Below the pieces are notes generated by a model, which was given only the letters and a program-made list of their open reading frames with translations, searched no databases and was not told where the DNA came from. Shown here one piece after another: positions 62,386 to 64,000 of a DNA stretch of 64,000 nucleotides (position 1 is the stretch's first letter; the number at the start of each line of letters is the position of its first letter). The translations under genes were made by a program, and so were the position numbers. The DNA is from CAZUZS01 sp964624795 (GTDB taxonomy: Bacteria; Calditrichota; Calditrichia; RBG-13-44-9): assembly GCA_964624795.1 (NCBI GenBank), contig CAZUZS010000006.1:36545-100544 (forward strand). Reading direction: 5' to 3'.

Positions 62386-62832
62386 TCAGGCATTTTTGAG
62401 ATAAGGTTGAATCGCTTCGTAAATCGCCATCGGCACCGTTATGACGGCAATTCCGGAATTTCCAATTGAAAAAGACATGGCCGGCAGCCAGTAAAGCCTT
62501 ACCGGTTTTGCCTCTTTGAATTCATTCCATGGAATTAATAGCGGCGGGGTTTTGAAAAAGAAAGATTTCTGAATAAGATACAATCCCGCTTTTTCCACAC
62601 TCACCAGAACGCTGTTTCGCCAACGAACGGCGCCAATCTGCACAGTCTGCCCGGTGAATTGCGGGCCTTCCGGCGGCGAGCTGGCGGGATAACGTTTGGC
62701 AAGCCCGCCCAGGCTTCCGGTTCCACTAAAGAGCAGCGAGCGGGTCAGTTTGATAAGGACGAAGACGGTGAGTGCGAACATCAAAACAGAAAAAACAATG
62801 GCCAGGATCAGGTAAACATAATAAGTATTCAT
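62386..62832 (-). CDS. Hypothetical single-pass membrane protein
   Basis: The 148-residue protein has one N-terminal membrane helix (VYLILAIVFSVLMFALTVFVL), then a Gly/Ser-rich linker and a soluble domain (VQIGAVRWRNSVLVSVEKAGLYLIQKS in parts) with several beta strands. I do not recognise the family; it resembles small PH-like or photosystem-like domains only in general character. A GGGG sequence precedes the ATG. No nearby gene suggests a role. Confidence 0.6.
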   Translation of the reverse strand: MNTYYVYLILAIVFSVLMFALTVFVLIKLTRSLLFSGTGSLGGLAKRYPASSPPEGPQFTGQTVQIGAVRWRNSVLVSVEKAGLYLIQKSFFFKTPPLLIPWNEFKEAKPVRLYWLPAMSFSIGNSGIAVITVPMAIYEAIQPYLKNA

Positions 62833-63093
62833 TTTGTGCCCCGCTTTTATTAACTGTTAAAATTTCAACCGTGCGAACAAAAACTCGCCATCTGATTTTA
62901 AATATTATCCTCCGTTGGAATCAACAATTGAATATTATTCGCGGGAAGAAAGTATAAGATCACGTCAATTGGCGGGGACTAACGGGAGTGAGATCACCAG
63001 TGAATTGCGTTTTATGAACTTGCCGGATCTAAGAATACGAAAATCTTGAATATTACATGGTCATCCAAATTATAATCAAACGGGAGGTGCAAA

Positions 63094-63738
63094 ATGAAAG
63101 TTGGCATTTTAGGAACAGGCGATGTCGGTCGGGTTCTTGGGGCAGGTTTTATTTCCCTGAATGAAGAAGTGAAAATCGGATCGCGAAATCCGGAGCAGGA
63201 GAAGGTCCGGGAGTGGGTGAAGAAGAACGGGATTCGCGCCTCTGCCGGAACTTTTGCCGAGGCAGCGGCTTATGGCGATGTTCTGGTTTTAGTCACGCTG
63301 TGGAGCGGAACTGAAAATGCCATTAAACTGGCCGGTGCCAAGAATTTTGCCGGTAAAGTGCTGATTGATGCTACCAATCCACTGGTGTTTCATGAGGGTG
63401 CTCCGCCCAGCCTGGCGTTGGGCCATACCGATTCCGGCGGGGAGCAGGTGCAGCGCTGGCTGCCGGAGGCCAAGGTTGTGAAAGCATTCAACATGGTAGG
63501 GTATGCGCACATGGTTCACCCCGACTTTCCCGGTGGCCCGCCAGACATGTTTATCTGCGGCAATGACAAAGAGGCCAAAAAGACCGTGACGCAACTTCTG
63601 TCCGATTTTGGATGGCCTACCACTGACATTGGCGGGATTGAAGGAGCGCGGGAGCTGGAGCCGCTATGCATCCTGTGGCTCAAATATGGTATGCTCGCCG
63701 GCGGCTGGAACCATGCATTCAAGCTGCTGCGGAAGTAA
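63094..63738 (+). CDS. NADPH-dependent F420 reductase-like oxidoreductase
   Basis: The 214-residue Rossmann protein starts VGILGTGDVGRVLGAGFISL, and continues VKIGSRNPEQEKV, where the SR pair suggests NADPH binding. Later segments LIDATNPLVF and VKAFNMVGYAHM are typical of the F420-dependent NADP oxidoreductase (Fno) family. Many bacterial members do not use F420, so the hydride acceptor is uncertain. A strong GGGAGG site lies before the ATG. It is not in an obvious operon. Confidence 0.85.
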   Translation: MKVGILGTGDVGRVLGAGFISLNEEVKIGSRNPEQEKVREWVKKNGIRASAGTFAEAAAYGDVLVLVTLWSGTENAIKLAGAKNFAGKVLIDATNPLVFHEGAPPSLALGHTDSGGEQVQRWLPEAKVVKAFNMVGYAHMVHPDFPGGPPDMFICGNDKEAKKTVTQLLSDFGWPTTDIGGIEGARELEPLCILWLKYGMLAGGWNHAFKLLRK

Positions 63739-63782
63739 TTTGTATTTAATATAATTGCCGGAATTTAATTTCTTATAGGATA

Positions 63783-63894
63783 GACAGGATTTGTCGGATT
63801 GTATTTATCCAGTTTATGCCGTTGGATATTGTTAGTAATAATTGAAAAGACCGAGAGGATTCTATCCAACGGGGTGAATCCGGTTAATCCTGTC
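63783..63894. repeat. Nested inverted repeats, possible large stem-loop
   Basis: The outer arms (63783-63800, 63877-63894) pair as GACAGGATT-N3-CGGATT against AATCCG-N3-AATCCTGTC. The inner arms CCGTTGGATA / TATCCAACGG (63819-63828, 63863-63872) pair perfectly. The element lies between two convergent genes and could act as a terminator or a dispersed repeat. Confidence 0.65.
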
Positions 63895-63908
63895 AAAAAG
63901 CCTCCGCT

Positions 63909-64000
63909 TTACTCATACCGCAACGCATCAATCGGATTCAAACCTGCCGCTTTGCGGGCCGGGTAGTAACCGAAAAATACTCCTACTGCCCCGGAGAACG
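63909..64000 (-). CDS. C-terminal end of MacB/FtsX-type ABC permease (partial)
   Basis: The minus-strand frame entering from the right edge ends GVFFGYYPARKAAGLNPIDALRYE. This is the highly conserved last helix and tail of MacB-type ABC exporter permeases (FtsX family). Such proteins export peptides, lipoproteins or drugs with an ATPase and a membrane-fusion protein. Only the last 30 codons are in the window. The stop is at 63909-63911. Confidence 0.85.
   Translation of the reverse strand, partial: FSGAVGVFFGYYPARKAAGLNPIDALRYE

Overview
The window looks like one scaffold of a metagenome-assembled genome from a Gram-negative bacterium of the FCB superphylum, most like the Calditrichota / KSB1 / Ignavibacteria side. 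The evidence is a secreted protein ending in a type IX secretion (Por) sorting domain with the LSQNYPNPFNPTT signature, a TonB-dependent receptor with a carboxypeptidase-like N-terminal domain, a DUF5916 outer-membrane protein, AraC regulators fused to membrane domains, and an outer-membrane-type lipoprotein. This placement is inference; there is no rRNA or other phylogenetic marker here. Three runs of exactly 100 N are scaffold gaps. No tRNA, rRNA, CRISPR array, insertion sequence or prophage was recognised.

Layout: 1-5.4 kb is the end of an exopolysaccharide cluster (two GT4 glycosyltransferases, an O-antigen-ligase-like polymerase, a polysaccharide deacetylase). 5.5-10.1 kb holds an MFS exporter (gapped), a two-component system and a divergent B12-type radical SAM protein that share a promoter region with an 11-bp-spaced direct repeat. 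10.6-15.9 kb is a peptide-use block: two M24 peptidases, a POT peptide transporter and a DMT permease. 17.2-23.3 kb is a xylo-oligosaccharide locus: secreted GH3/PA14 beta-glycosidase (gapped) followed by XylF-XylG-XylH. 23.4-28 kb has an FmdB zinc ribbon, a toroid-fold protein, a HEAT protein and the TonB receptor. 28.3-29.8 kb is a three-gene split-HipA toxin-antitoxin operon of hipB-hipS-hipT type. 30-36.3 kb has a membrane AraC regulator, a CPBP protease gene broken by one in-frame TGA, two alpha/beta hydrolases and an M48 peptidase. 36.4-39.7 kb is a large T9SS-exported BNR-repeat protein.

The most unusual content is at 40.4-41.6 kb: two tandem paralogues of the phage/eCIS tail-tube (gp19) family, each with an N-terminal signal peptide and no other injection-system gene nearby. 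The next most unusual is at 43.3-47 kb: two overlapping P-loop ATPases preceded by an array of palindromes (TTGACA-N10-TGTCA), the second ATPase ending in Sel1-like repeats that are nearly identical at DNA level. 

47.2-64 kb is a mixture of chromosomal genes: MFS exporter, a beta-helix lipoprotein with three giant repeats, a beta-hydroxyacid dehydrogenase with a DMT permease, an orphan trehalose phosphatase, a CsgG-like/SH3 protein, small DUF3788 and helix-hairpin-helix proteins, a DUF5916 protein, a GNAT-nitrilase fusion, an F420-type reductase and the tail of a MacB/FtsX permease. Nested inverted repeats sit between the last two genes.
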